NCBI GenBank assembly: GCA_964611525.1
Contig: CAZTAL010000117.1
Coordinates: forward strand, 1 to 25,378
Origin: JAAYJR01 sp964611525
GTDB taxonomy: Bacteria; Bacteroidota; Bacteroidia; Bacteroidales; Prolixibacteraceae
Reading direction: 5' to 3'
Length of the DNA stretch: 25,378 nt
Shown one piece after another: positions 24,581 to 25,378 of this stretch. Made by a program: the position numbers and the translations under genes. The stretch's first letter is position 1. Each line of letters starts with the position of its first letter. The notes under the pieces were generated by a model. The model was given only the letters and a program-made list of their open reading frames with translations, had not been told where the DNA came from and did not search any database.

Positions 24581-25378
24581 ATGAAGTTAAACAAAAAAAC
24601 ATTTACTATCTTTCTTTTGGCCATATTTTTTCCATGGCTATCGATAAACATTATACATGCAAGTCCGTTTTTAAAATCAAAGAATAACAATAACCGGTGG
24701 CATTTTTCAGGTCGTACCGGTACTGCATGGCTTCTTAAGGAAATATCGCGTGATTTTATCTTTCTTGATAATGAATTCAGACATCAGCCGGGATTAGCTC
24801 TTGACTTAGGTATTAGCAGAACTCTCGGCCGTTCATGGGAACCGGGAATACTTATAAACATATTCCGTCTCTCAGGAGAAAACGATCTGCCTGAATTCAC
24901 TGCAAACGGAAACCATTCTTCATTTATAACTCTTTACCAGATGCCTGTAGAATATGTGACGGTCAGCACCTCTTTATCAGCTTATTGCCGCTATCATTTC
25001 ATAGATCTATCGAAGCGGACAACTACCACGGTAAGTCTTGATCCTTTCGCAGAATTAGGTGGCGGAATTAACTATTTCTTTACTCAACTGGGATACCAGA
25101 CAACTCCTGAAGGAGAAAATTCTTCTATTATTTTTCGTAAGGAAACAGGGGAGAAACCAAAAACCCACCCGGGCAATGTAGCACAAATATCATTAGGACT
25201 GGGAACAAAAATTGAAATGCCCCGTAATCTTACTTTAGTATTTTCATTAAATACAGATATTATAAACTATGATTGTCTCGATGCTGTCCATAATTACACT
25301 GACGGAAAGAGAAATCATGCCAGTTCTATTATACCGAGGTTAATGGCTGGAGTATGTGTACCTATTGGCGGCAAGGGC
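24581..25378 (+). CDS. Exported, probable outer-membrane beta-barrel protein (3' end outside window)
   Basis: The frame opens with ATG at 24581 and stays open for 266 codons to the window edge, so the gene is incomplete. It has a signal peptide (K-K-T-F-T-I-F-L-L-A-I-F-F-P-W-L then H-A-S-P). The mature part alternates polar and hydrophobic or aromatic residues with Gly-rich turns. Examples are G-L-A-L-D-L-G-I-S-R-T-L-G, F-A-E-L-G-G-G-I-N-Y-F-F and I-S-L-G-L-G-T-K-I-E-M, all typical of beta-hairpins in an outer-membrane barrel. I do not recognise the family. It begins 58 bases after the Wzz-type gene, in the same operon. It may be an outer-membrane component linked to polysaccharide export, but this is inferred from position only. 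Confidence 0.7.
   Translation, partial: MKLNKKTFTIFLLAIFFPWLSINIIHASPFLKSKNNNNRWHFSGRTGTAWLLKEISRDFIFLDNEFRHQPGLALDLGISRTLGRSWEPGILINIFRLSGENDLPEFTANGNHSSFITLYQMPVEYVTVSTSLSAYCRYHFIDLSKRTTTTVSLDPFAELGGGINYFFTQLGYQTTPEGENSSIIFRKETGEKPKTHPGNVAQISLGLGTKIEMPRNLTLVFSLNTDIINYDCLDAVHNYTDGKRNHASSIIPRLMAGVCVPIGGKG

Noticed and set aside
1..25378. CRISPR array, tRNA/rRNA genes, insertion sequences, phage genes or a defence system
   Set aside because: No regularly spaced repeats, no tRNA-like cloverleaf that I could recognise, and no transposase, integrase, nuclease or methylase motifs were seen.

Overview
The window looks like a chromosomal stretch from a member of the Bacteroidota. The evidence is AT-rich intergenic DNA, starts without a clear Shine-Dalgarno, -7 boxes of the TAnnTTTG type, Tat or lipoprotein signals on sugar enzymes, a PIF1-type helicase with HRDC and HTH tails, and an SLBB/Wzz export pair. 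I cannot place it below phylum. I saw no tRNA, rRNA, IS element or CRISPR array.

Region 1 (1-13093) is a same-strand catabolic locus that I read as amino-sugar or amino-cyclitol directed. It holds two paralogous ceramidase-fold proteins (the first cut by the window edge), a Tat-exported GH109-type enzyme (alpha-N-acetylgalactosaminidase family), and a Tat-exported GH20-like TIM barrel. These are followed by a tightly packed trio: DegT aminotransferase, Gfo/Idh/MocA oxidoreductase and PIG-L deacetylase, ending at an intrinsic terminator. Then come a NagB-like isomerase/deaminase, an APC permease, a PfkB kinase and a DUF6807 (PmoA-like) lipoprotein. Together they could release an N-acylated amino sugar outside the cytoplasm, import it or a fragment of it, deacetylate it, oxidise or transaminate it, deaminate it and phosphorylate it. 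No SusC/SusD pair is present in the window. The substrate and the order of steps are inference.

Region 2 (13109-18485) is unrelated in function: a large PIF1-like helicase on + and a large prolyl-oligopeptidase-type S9 peptidase on -, converging on a short spacer that carries an inverted repeat.

Region 3 (18486-20993) starts with 535 bases of very AT-rich non-coding DNA. A truncated msrB remnant follows, retaining only the N-terminal half. Its ORF runs tail-to-tail into a CE15-like glucuronoyl esterase on -. A 387-base leader then separates the esterase from the next operon.

Region 4 (20994-25378) is the start of a polysaccharide-export operon: a six-SLBB outer-membrane export protein, a Wzz-type chain-length protein, and an unfinished exported, probable beta-barrel protein that runs off the window.

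The most interesting points are the ceramidase-fold protein that keeps the metal ligands but lacks the nucleophilic serine, the mixture of biosynthetic-type (DegT + Gfo/Idh) and catabolic-type (PIG-L, NagB-like, PfkB) enzymes in one locus, the altered NagB-like active-site loop, and the msrB truncation beside the esterase.
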